Below are positions 18,499 to 26,007 of a stretch of 64,000 nucleotides of DNA, piece after piece. Position 1 is the stretch's first letter. Each line of letters starts with the position of its first letter. The stretch is from Tistrella mobilis. GTDB taxonomy: Bacteria > Pseudomonadota > Alphaproteobacteria > Tistrellales > Tistrellaceae. A program made the translations under genes and the position numbers. The stretch covers positions 1 to 64,000 of the forward strand of contig NZ_JBBIAB010000011.1 of assembly GCF_039634785.1 (NCBI RefSeq), written 5' to 3'. Below the pieces are notes generated by a model. It saw only the letters and a program-made list of their open reading frames with translations, did not search any database and was not told the DNA's origin.

Positions 18499-19479
18499 TC
18501 AGTGATTGAGTTCGGGCGGCAGCTTGAACACCACCCGTTCCTCGGCCGTGGTCACCCGTTCGATCGAGACCGGGCCGCGGGCGCGGAAGGCCGCGATGAC
18601 CTCGTCCACCAGCACTTCGGGGGCAGAGGCGCCGGCGGTGATGCCGATCCGGGTCACCCCTTCCAGCCGCGACCAGTCGATCTCGGCCGCGGTCTGGATC
18701 AGCCGGGCATTGGCGCAGCCCGCCACCGCCGCCGTCTCGACCAGCCGGCGGGAGTTCGAGGAATTCGGCGCCCCGATCACCAGCACCGCCTGAACCTCGG
18801 CCGCGATGCGGGCGACGGCCTCCTGGCGGTTGGTGGTGGCATAGCAGATATCCTCGCGCCGGGGGCCGGCAATCTCGGGAAAGCGGCGGCGCAGCACCTC
18901 GATGATGCCCGAGGTATCGGCCACCGACAGGGTGGTCTGGGTCGCGAAGGCAAGCTCCAGCCCGGGCCGCGGCGGCTGATAGGCCTCGGCATCGGCGATG
19001 CTCTCGATCAGGTCGACGGCGCCCTCGGGCAGCTGGCCCATGGTGCCGATCACCTCGGGGTGGCCGGCATGGCCGATCAGCAGCACATGGCGCCCCTCGC
19101 CGTGATGGCGCTCTGCCTCTCGATGAACCTTGGAGACCAGCGGACAGGTGGCGTCGATCGCGTGCAGCTCCCGCCGTGCGGCCTCGGCCGGCACCGATTT
19201 GGGCACGCCATGGGCTGAAAAGATCACCGGCACCCCGTCCGGCACCTCGTCCAGCTCCTCCACGAACACCGCGCCCTTGGCCGCCAGATCCTGCACCACG
19301 GTCTTGTTGTGGACGATCTCGTGGCGGACATAGACCGGCGCGCCGAAGCGTTCGATCGCCCTCTCGACGATCTGGATCGCCCGGTCGACCCCGGCGCAGA
19401 AACCGCGGGGTTCGGCCAGCACGATGGTGACCGCGGCAGGGGATGCCGCTTCTGGGGAGGTCGGGGCCGCCTTGGTCAT
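18499..19479 (-). CDS. ispH: 4-hydroxy-3-methylbut-2-enyl diphosphate reductase
   Basis: 326-residue [4Fe-4S] enzyme of the last step of the MEP isoprenoid pathway, giving IPP and DMAPP. The three cluster cysteines are in [26 protein letters not shown] and [12 protein letters not shown]; substrate residues occur in [32 protein letters not shown] and [13 protein letters not shown]. The start at 19479 was chosen because upstream codons in the same frame (open to 20079) do not resemble the family. It precedes thrB with an 81-base gap. Confidence 0.96.
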   Translation of the reverse strand: MTKAAPTSPEAASPAAVTIVLAEPRGFCAGVDRAIQIVERAIERFGAPVYVRHEIVHNKTVVQDLAAKGAVFVEELDEVPDGVPVIFSAHGVPKSVPAEAARRELHAIDATCPLVSKVHREAERHHGEGRHVLLIGHAGHPEVIGTMGQLPEGAVDLIESIADAEAYQPPRPGLELAFATQTTLSVADTSGIIEVLRRRFPEIAGPRREDICYATTNRQEAVARIAAEVQAVLVIGAPNSSNSRRLVETAAVAGCANARLIQTAAEIDWSRLEGVTRIGITAGASAPEVLVDEVIAAFRARGPVSIERVTTAEERVVFKLPPELNH

Positions 19480-19773
19480 CGCGTCGGCTCTCCGGGCTGA
19501 AGGATCCGGCAGGCGGATCCGGGGAGGGTGGCTCGCATAGGGTGCGGTATGGCACGGGCAGCGCCCGAGTTCAACACCGGGCGCACGCATCCCGTTGCCT
19601 TGAAAGAACGATCCCGGCCCTTGCCCGCGGCGATTCCCCGCCACTACACTCATGGATGCCTGTTCCGGAAATAAAGCAATCAAGGCGCGCATTGCGCCGA
19701 CGGGGCGGCACCGAGGCACGAGTTGATGACCGATCGGCCGATCCGGCCGGCAAGAGACGGGAAGGGTCAGGAC

Positions 19774-20043
19774 ATGACGATGGAAAACGACGCCACGCCG
19801 CCGGCCGCGGCACCGGTGGTGGCACAGGCGGAGCCCTTCGAGGTGGCGGTGAAGGCGGGGCGGACCTATTGGTGGTGCTCCTGCGGGCTGAGCACGAAAC
19901 AGCCTTTCTGCGACGGCACCCACAAAGGCACCGGGCTCAGCCCCCAGGCCTGGAAGGCCGAAGAGGACGGCACGGTCTGGTTCTGCGGCTGCAAGCAGAC
20001 CGGCGCGGGCCCCATGTGTGACGGCAGTCACGAAAGATTGTGA
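19774..20043 (+). CDS. Protein with two CDGSH iron-sulfur domains
   Basis: 89-residue protein with two CDGSH-type motifs: [20 protein letters not shown] (about residues 34-53) and [19 protein letters not shown] at the C terminus. Each supplies the three Cys and one His that bind a [2Fe-2S] cluster in mitoNEET-type proteins. The tandem arrangement is the CISD3/MiNT class. A redox or Fe-S transfer role is known for relatives; the partner here is unknown. ATG 19774 follows GGGAAGGGTCAGGAC; an earlier ATG at 19723 or 19726 is possible. It is divergent from ispH, itself a [4Fe-4S] enzyme. Confidence 0.88.
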   Translation: MTMENDATPPAAAPVVAQAEPFEVAVKAGRTYWWCSCGLSTKQPFCDGTHKGTGLSPQAWKAEEDGTVWFCGCKQTGAGPMCDGSHERL

Positions 20044-20233
20044 CCCGGGGGACGCGGCCCCAGGAGGTGACACGGACACGCGCGGGCGGCGGCATTGCGT
20101 GCCCGCGCGCCATCGCTATAAAGTGGCGCTTGTCTCAGCCGGCCGCCCGGTCCCCCGGGCGATCCGGCGATAAACGATCACGGAGCGCTTCGTCGTGGCA
20201 CAGTCCCATTCCGCGTCCGGTCCCGAAACGGCA

Positions 20234-20800
20234 ATGAACAGGACGGCGACGCGGGCGGCCCTGCGCCGCCGGGCGGCCCTGGCCCTGGCCGCGTCGGGTG
20301 TGGCGCTCGTCGTCTCCGGCTGCGGCGCTTTCTCGCGCGCCGAGCCGCCGGTCTGCCCCCGCGTGGTGGTGCTGCGCGACACCGCCCAGGCGGTGCAGAT
20401 CGAACCGGGTGCGAAGGACGTGACCGGCGTGCGTTTCCTGGGCCGGATCGCCGATGCCCAGTGGACCTGCGATGCCGATACCGACGACGGCAAGCGCTAT
20501 CTGGATGTGGCGCTGACCGTGGTGATCGATGCCGAACGCGGCCCGGCCGCCCCCGATGCCACCGCAACCGCCTTCGACTATTACGTGGCGGTGGCCGATC
20601 GGCAGCAGACCATTCTGAACAAGCAGGTCTTCCGGTCGGATCTGCCCTTCCCGGCCAGCCGGCTGAAGGCCGGGTCGAAGGAAGAGCTCAGCATCCGCGT
20701 GCCGCTGCCCGGCACCAGCACCGGTGCCGACTATGCCCTGCTGATCGGCTTCCAGCTCGATCGCGAGCAGCTGGAGTTCCAGCGCGGCCACAGCCGGTAA
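20234..20800 (+). CDS. Putative outer-membrane or periplasmic lipoprotein, function unknown
   Basis: 188 residues from ATG 20234. An Arg-rich N region, a hydrophobic stretch and the lipobox-like VSGC (Cys 30) indicate a lipoprotein signal; VSGC is a slightly weak lipobox. The mature part has an all-beta look with repeated charged/hydrophobic alternation (VTGVRFLGRIADAQWTCD, KRYLDVALTVVIDAE) and a PCP-like conserved Cys pair. Small lipoproteins of this kind are common in Rhodospirillales without an assigned role. The frame opens at 20195, but the ATG at 20234 directly precedes the basic signal-peptide start. Confidence 0.72.
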   Translation: MNRTATRAALRRRAALALAASGVALVVSGCGAFSRAEPPVCPRVVVLRDTAQAVQIEPGAKDVTGVRFLGRIADAQWTCDADTDDGKRYLDVALTVVIDAERGPAAPDATATAFDYYVAVADRQQTILNKQVFRSDLPFPASRLKAGSKEELSIRVPLPGTSTGADYALLIGFQLDREQLEFQRGHSR

Positions 20801-20868
20801 GAGCACAGCAGGACCCGGGGGGGACGCGCTGCCCGGGCCGGAACCGTCCCGGTCCGGATCGTGATCCG

Positions 20869-20912
20869 TCGACGCGAGAGGGCTGCGGGCCGGATTGTGC
20901 CCTGCGGCCCTC
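20869..20912 (+). terminator. Imperfect GC hairpin between lipoprotein gene and gcv leader
   Basis: An imperfect stem pairs GCGAGAGGGCTGCGGGC with the opposing GCCCTGCGGCCCTCTCG around a short loop. It has no T tract. It probably ends lipoprotein transcription, and it overlaps the -35 region of the predicted gcv promoter. Confidence 0.4.
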
Positions 20913-20923
20913 TCGTGTATCCT
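20895..20923 (+). promoter_or_regulatory. Predicted promoter of the gcv operon
   Basis: TTGTGC (20895-20900), 17-bp spacer, TATCCT (20918-20923). The implied start near 20930 lies just upstream of the first glycine aptamer, which supports the call. No activator site was recognised. Confidence 0.5.
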
Positions 20924-20949
20924 GGCCGCGCTCGGAGGCTACGTGACAG

Positions 20950-21215
20950 ACGAACCCTGTGGGAGAGCGCGCTGCGCGACACCCGGCCGGTCGACGGCCG
21001 GGAGACAGTCGAGGCAGTGCCGCCGAAGGAGCAACCGGCCCCGGTAAACTCTCAGGCACCAGGGACCGCAGGGGAATGTCACTCTGGAAAGCAGGCGGCG
21101 CGGAAGATCGCGGCGTCTCACCGAAGGGGTAAGTGCGACGGCGGCCACCGCATCCGCGGGGGCATGGCGGCGCACAATCTTTCAGGTCCGAAGACAGAGC
21201 GGGGCCATCTCCGGG
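20950..21215 (+). promoter_or_regulatory. Tandem glycine riboswitch
   Basis: Two consecutive glycine aptamers precede gcvT. The first contains GGGAGAGCG, GCCGCCGAAGGAGCAA, AAACTCTCAGGCACCAGGGA and CTCTGGAAAGC (about 20958-21091). The second contains CACCGAAGGGGTAAG and CAATCTTTCAGGTCCGAAGA followed by CAGAGCGGGG (about 21092-21205). These are the conserved cores of the class. In most bacteria the tandem form switches on the glycine cleavage operon when glycine is abundant; the gene order here fits this. About 80 bases separate the second aptamer from gcvT; the expression platform was not resolved. Confidence 0.92.
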
Positions 21216-21292
21216 GACGGAACGTCGGATCGACCGGCGGCGCCGGACCTGGGAGATGCGCGGCCGCAATCCTGTTTTCTCGGAGCGACCCG

Positions 21293-22432
21293 ATGTCCGG
21301 TCCGGACCAGCCGACCCAGGGCGGTACCCCCGCCGATCTTCTCAAGACCCCGCTTTACGATCTGCATCTGGCGCAGGGCGGCAAGATGGTGCCCTTTGCG
21401 GGCTATCTGATGCCGGTCCAGTATCCCATGGGCATCAAGGGCGAGCATCTGCACACCCGCACCCATGTGGGGCTGTTCGACGTCTCGCATATGGGCCAGG
21501 CACGGATCACCGGGCCGGATGCTGCGGCGGCGCTCGAAGCCCTGGTGCCGGGCGACATCACCGGCCTCGGCCTAGGCCGGATGCGCTATACCCAGCTCAC
21601 CACCGATGACGGCGGCATCCGCGACGACCTGATGGCGACGCGGTTCGACGGCCATGTCTTCCTGGTGGTGAACGCCGCCTGCAAGGCCGATGATTTCGCC
21701 CATATCGCGGCGCATCTGCCGGCCGGCCACAGCCTCGACATCCTGGATGATCGCGCCCTGCTGGCCCTGCAGGGGCCCGAGGCGGCAGCCGTGCTGGCGG
21801 CGCTGGCGCCCGCGGCGGCCGAGATGGCCTTCATGTCGATGCAGCCGCTCGACATCGCCGGCATTCCCTGCCTGGTCAGCCGGTCCGGCTATACCGGCGA
21901 GGACGGCTACGAGATTTCGGTCCCGGCCGATCAGGCGGAAAGCCTGGCCGGCAAGCTGCTGGCCGATCAGCGGGTGGCGCCGATCGGTCTCGGCGCCCGC
22001 GACAGCCTGCGCCTCGAAGCCGGGCTCTGCCTCTACGGCCACGATATCGACCTCTCGACCAATCCGGTCGAAGCGGGGCTCGGCTGGTCGATCGCGAAGC
22101 GCCGCCGCACCGCCGATGCCGGCTATCCCGGGGCGGCGGTGATCGCCGCCGCCTTTGCCGAGGGCCCGGCGCGCAAGCGCGTCGGCCTTGTTCCCGAGGG
22201 CAAGGTGATCGCGCGCGAAGGCACCGACGTGATCGACCCTGCAACCGGCGAGACCGTCGGCCGTGTCACCAGCGGCGGCTTCGGCCCCAGCGTCGACGGG
22301 CCGGTGGCCATGGCCTGGGTCCGCGCCGATCTGGCCGCCCCCGGCACCGCCCTTGCCCTCGACGTCCGCGGGAAATCCCGCCCGGCGACGGTCGCCCCCA
22401 TGCCTTTCGCGCCGCATCGCTACCGGCGCTGA
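21293..22432 (+). CDS. gcvT: Glycine cleavage system T protein (aminomethyltransferase)
   Basis: 379-residue tetrahydrofolate-dependent enzyme that takes the aminomethyl group from lipoylated GcvH, releasing ammonia and forming methylene-THF. Motifs: LYDLHLAQGGKMVPFAGYLM, GLFDVSHMGQARITGPDA, SRSGYTGEDGYEISVPAD, and LCLYGHDIDLSTNPVEAGL. The long frame is open from 20861 through the riboswitch, but ATG 21293 gives the family N terminus and follows CGGAGCGACC. It is the first gene of gcvT-gcvH-gcvPA-gcvPB. Confidence 0.96.
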   Translation: MSGPDQPTQGGTPADLLKTPLYDLHLAQGGKMVPFAGYLMPVQYPMGIKGEHLHTRTHVGLFDVSHMGQARITGPDAAAALEALVPGDITGLGLGRMRYTQLTTDDGGIRDDLMATRFDGHVFLVVNAACKADDFAHIAAHLPAGHSLDILDDRALLALQGPEAAAVLAALAPAAAEMAFMSMQPLDIAGIPCLVSRSGYTGEDGYEISVPADQAESLAGKLLADQRVAPIGLGARDSLRLEAGLCLYGHDIDLSTNPVEAGLGWSIAKRRRTADAGYPGAAVIAAAFAEGPARKRVGLVPEGKVIAREGTDVIDPATGETVGRVTSGGFGPSVDGPVAMAWVRADLAAPGTALALDVRGKSRPATVAPMPFAPHRYRR

Positions 22433-22474
22433 CCTGCAACACTCCCGCCCCATCAGGGAACAGCGAGCTTCCTC

Positions 22475-22852
22475 ATGAGCACTCTGCGTTTCACCAAAGA
22501 CCATGAATGGATCGACCTCGACGGCGAGGTTGCAACCGTCGGCATCACCGATTACGCCCAGGGACAGCTGGGCGATGTGGTGTTCGTCGAACTGCCCGAG
22601 GTCGGGCGGTCTCTGGCCGCCGGCGACGATGCCGCGGTGGTCGAATCGGTCAAGGCCGCGAGCGACGTTTATGCGCCGATCGACGGCGAGGTGGTCGAAG
22701 CCAATCAGGCGGTGGTCGACGACCCGAGCCTGGTCAACAGCGACCCTGCGGGCGAGGGCTGGTTCTTCAAGGTCCGCGTCACCGATGCCGGTCAGCTCGA
22801 CGAGCTGATGGACGAGGACGCCTATGCGTCCTACATCGCGGAGCTGGAGTGA
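22475..22852 (+). CDS. gcvH: Glycine cleavage system H protein
   Basis: 125-residue lipoyl carrier that shuttles the aminomethyl group from P protein to T protein. The lipoylated Lys is residue 60 in [19 protein letters not shown]. It begins with the usual [20 protein letters not shown] and ends within the normal family length. It is 42 bases after gcvT and 7 bases before gcvPA. Confidence 0.97.
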   Translation: MSTLRFTKDHEWIDLDGEVATVGITDYAQGQLGDVVFVELPEVGRSLAAGDDAAVVESVKAASDVYAPIDGEVVEANQAVVDDPSLVNSDPAGEGWFFKVRVTDAGQLDELMDEDAYASYIAELE

Positions 22853-22859
22853 TCTTATC

Positions 22860-24224
22860 ATGCGTTATCTGCCCCTGACGGGTGAGGACCGCGCGGAGAT
22901 GCTCCGCGTGATCGGGGCCCCGTCGATCGATGCCCTGTATTCCGACGTGCCGGCCGACCTGCTTCACGGCCCCGAAGCCTTCCAGGCCGTGGCGCCGGGC
23001 AAGAGCGAGCTTCAGGTCGAGCGCGAGATGGCCGCCTATGCCCGCGCCAGCCGGGCCGCCGGTGACGGACCGTTCTTCGTGGGCGGCGGGCTCTACCGCC
23101 ACCATGTGCCGGCCGCCGTCGACCATCTGATCCAGCGGTCCGAATTCCTGACCGCCTACACCCCCTATCAGCCGGAAATCGCCCAGGGCACCTTGCAGAC
23201 CCTGTTCGAGTTCCAGACCCAGGTGGCCCTGCTGACCGGCATGGACGTGGCCAATGCCTCGCTCTATGACGGCTCTACCGCCGCGGCCGAAGCGGGCATG
23301 ATGGCGGTGCGGATCACCCGCCGGAACAAGGTGGTGGTGGCCGGATCCGTCCATCCCCATTACCGCGCCGTGGTGCAGAACCAGCTGGGCTTCGCCGGTA
23401 TCGAGGTCGACCTCGCCCCGGCCGATCCGACGGCGGAAGACGATGTCGCGGCCCGGGTCGATGCCGGCACCGCGGCGGTGATCGTGCAGAACCCCGGCTT
23501 CTTCGGCCAGGTCCGCGACCTGACGGCGCTGGCCCAGGCGGTGCATGCCAAGGGCGCGCTGCTGATCGTGGCGGTGACCGAGGCGGTGTCGCTGGGGGCG
23601 GTCGAAAGCCCCGGCGCCATGGGCGCCGATATCGTGGTCGGCGAGGGCCAGAGCTTCGGCAATGCGCTCACCTTCGGCGGGCCGACCGTGGGGCTCTTCG
23701 CCACCCGGTCGAAATTCCTCCGCCAGATGCCGGGCCGGCTCTGCGGCGAGACCGTGGATGCCGATGGCCGCCGCGGTTTCGTGCTGACGCTGTCGACCCG
23801 CGAGCAGCACATCCGCCGCGACAAGGCGACCAGCAACATCTGCACCTCGGCCGGTCTCTGCGCCTCGGCCTTCACCATTCATCTGGCGATGCTGGGTGAG
23901 CAGGGGCTGACCCATCTGGCGGCGCTGAACCATGCGCTGGCGGGTCGTGCCGCCGATCGTCTGGCGGCGGTGCCGGGTCTCAGTCTGGTCAACGACACCT
24001 TCTTCAACGAGTTCACCCTCGATCTGGGGCGGCCGGCGGCACCGGTGGTGGAGCGGCTGGCGGCGCGCGGCATTCTGGCCGGCATCGCGCCGGCGGTGCT
24101 CGACGGCGTCGAGGCCGATGCGGCGGCGCTGCAGAACCTGCTGGTGGTGGCGGTGACCGAACTCGTCACCGACGAGGATGTCGAGGCGCTGGCCTCGGCG
24201 CTGACCGAGGAGCTTTCGGCATGA
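22860..24224 (+). CDS. gcvPA: Glycine dehydrogenase (decarboxylating) subunit 1
   Basis: 454-residue N-terminal half of the split P protein, which decarboxylates glycine with PLP. Signatures: RYLPLTGEDRAEMLRVIG, FFVGGGLYRHHVPAAVDHL, TAYTPYQPEIAQGTLQ, NASLYDGSTAAAEA and STREQHIRRDKATSNICT. This half lacks the PLP lysine, which is in subunit 2. ATG 22860 follows gcvH by 7 bases and its stop overlaps gcvPB, matching the alpha-beta split form. Confidence 0.96.
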   Translation: MRYLPLTGEDRAEMLRVIGAPSIDALYSDVPADLLHGPEAFQAVAPGKSELQVEREMAAYARASRAAGDGPFFVGGGLYRHHVPAAVDHLIQRSEFLTAYTPYQPEIAQGTLQTLFEFQTQVALLTGMDVANASLYDGSTAAAEAGMMAVRITRRNKVVVAGSVHPHYRAVVQNQLGFAGIEVDLAPADPTAEDDVAARVDAGTAAVIVQNPGFFGQVRDLTALAQAVHAKGALLIVAVTEAVSLGAVESPGAMGADIVVGEGQSFGNALTFGGPTVGLFATRSKFLRQMPGRLCGETVDADGRRGFVLTLSTREQHIRRDKATSNICTSAGLCASAFTIHLAMLGEQGLTHLAALNHALAGRAADRLAAVPGLSLVNDTFFNEFTLDLGRPAAPVVERLAARGILAGIAPAVLDGVEADAAALQNLLVVAVTELVTDEDVEALASALTEELSA

Positions 24225-25786
24225 CCGCGATGGACCGTTCCCAGGGCCGGGTCTCGCGCGACGAGACGCCGGAGATCTCGATGATCCCCGAAACCGCGAC
24301 CGGCAATCGCGGCCTGCAGCTTGAAGAGCCGCTGATCTTCGAACAGGGCACCCCCGGCCGGATCGGCGTCGATCTGGCGCCGGTGCCCGAGACGAAGAGC
24401 CGGCTGGGCGGTGTGGTGCGCAAGGGCCCGGTCGGCCTGCCCGACCTGGCCGAGCCGCAGGTGGTGCGCCATTTCGTGCGCCTGTCGCAGAAGAACTACT
24501 CGATCGATTCGGGGCTCTTCCCGCTCGGCTCGTGCACCATGAAGTACAATCCGCGCCTGAACGAAAAGGTGGCGCGGATGCCCGGCTTCGCCGATCTGCA
24601 CCCGCTGCAGCCGGTCTCCACCATCCAGGGCGCGCTCGGCATGATGCACGAGCTGGGCACCTGGCTGACCGAGCTGACCGGCATGACCGAGGTGACGCTG
24701 GCCCCTGCCGCCGGCGCCCATGGCGAGCTGGCCGGGCTGATGGCGATCCGTGCCGCCCATGTCGCCCGCGGCGATGCCCGCAGGCGCGTGATCGTGCCCG
24801 ACAGCGCCCATGGCACCAACCCCGCCTCGGCCGTGCTCTGCGGCTATACCGTGCAGAGCATTCCGGGCACCGATGACGGCCGGGTCGATGTGGCGGCGCT
24901 GAAGGCGGCGCTCGGCCCCGATGTCGCGGCGGTGATGCTGACCAACCCCAACACCTGCGGCCTGTTCGAACGGGACGTGAAGGTGATCGCCGATGCGGTG
25001 CACGAGGTGGGCGCCTATTTCTACGGCGACGGCGCCAATTTCAACGCCATCGTCGGGCGGGTGAAGCCGGCCGAACTCGGCTTCGACTGCATGCACATCA
25101 ACCTGCACAAGACCTTCTCCACCCCGCATGGCGGCGGCGGCCCGGGCTCGGGCCCGGTGGTCTTCGCCGAAAGCCTGGCCCATGTGGCGCCGGGTCCGCG
25201 GATCCGCCGGCAGGACGATGGCAGCTACACGGTCGAAGCCGTGCCGGGCGGCCCGGCGGTCGGCCGGCTCAAGGCCTTCTTCGGCCAGGCGGGCATGTTC
25301 ACCCGGGCGCTCGCCTATATGAAGAGCCTGGGCCGCGACGGCCTGCATGCGGCTTCGGGCGATGCGGTGCTGGCGGCCAACTATCTGATGGCCCGGCTCT
25401 CGGAAGAGATGACCCCGGCCTTCCCCGGCCCCGCCATGCATGAATGCCTGTTCGACGACGGCTTCCTCGAAGGCACCGGGGTCAGCACGCTCGACTTCGC
25501 CAAGGCGATGATCGACGAGGGCTTCCACCCGATGACCATGTACTTCCCGCTGGTGGTGCATGGCGCGATGCTGATCGAGCCGACCGAGACCGAATCGAAG
25601 CAGGCGCTGGACCAGCTGGTCGACGCGCTGCTCTCGCTCGCCCGCCGCGCCAAGGCGGGGGAGGCGGAAGCCTTCCATGCCGCCCCGCGCTATGCGCCGC
25701 GCCGGCGTCTCGACGAGACGCTCGCCGCCCGCAAGCCGGTGCTGCGCTGGACCCCGCCGGCAGAGGCCCGTGCCGCGGCCGAGTGA
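24221..25786 (+). CDS. gcvPB: Glycine dehydrogenase (decarboxylating) subunit 2
   Basis: 521-residue C-terminal half of P protein, carrying the PLP lysine K297 in MHINLHKTFSTPHGGGGPG. LTNPNTCGLFER, LGSCTMKYNPRLNE and AGAHGELAGLMAIRAAH are typical. The start (ATGA) overlaps the gcvPA stop by 4 bases, suggesting coupled 1:1 translation. A strong hairpin terminator lies 30 bases after the stop, so the operon likely ends here; the lpd (L protein) gene is not in the window. Confidence 0.96.
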   Translation: MTAMDRSQGRVSRDETPEISMIPETATGNRGLQLEEPLIFEQGTPGRIGVDLAPVPETKSRLGGVVRKGPVGLPDLAEPQVVRHFVRLSQKNYSIDSGLFPLGSCTMKYNPRLNEKVARMPGFADLHPLQPVSTIQGALGMMHELGTWLTELTGMTEVTLAPAAGAHGELAGLMAIRAAHVARGDARRRVIVPDSAHGTNPASAVLCGYTVQSIPGTDDGRVDVAALKAALGPDVAAVMLTNPNTCGLFERDVKVIADAVHEVGAYFYGDGANFNAIVGRVKPAELGFDCMHINLHKTFSTPHGGGGPGSGPVVFAESLAHVAPGPRIRRQDDGSYTVEAVPGGPAVGRLKAFFGQAGMFTRALAYMKSLGRDGLHAASGDAVLAANYLMARLSEEMTPAFPGPAMHECLFDDGFLEGTGVSTLDFAKAMIDEGFHPMTMYFPLVVHGAMLIEPTETESKQALDQLVDALLSLARRAKAGEAEAFHAAPRYAPRRRLDETLAARKPVLRWTPPAEARAAAE

Positions 25787-25815
25787 CCACGGCGAGGCCC
25801 GTTACGGACAAGTCT

Positions 25816-25846
25816 ACCGCCCCGGTAGCATCGCTACCGGGGCGGT
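25816..25846 (+). terminator. Terminator hairpin of the gcv operon
   Basis: Perfect 14-bp inverted repeat ACCGCCCCGGTAGC / GCTACCGGGGCGGT with a 3-base loop, 30 bases downstream of gcvPB, followed by TCGCGTTTCGG. The T tract is poor but the stem is very stable. Confidence 0.7.
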
Positions 25847-26007
25847 TCGCGTTTCGGTCGGCAAATCCCGCGATGCGGCATATGGGCGTCAATCCGGGTT
25901 GACCTGGGCACAGGAAGCGCGGGCCAAAATCGATACATCCGGGTAGGATGCGGGGAATCCGGCCCCCTTTGGTGGGGATGGTCCTGCATAGCGGAAAATC
26001 ACTTTCC

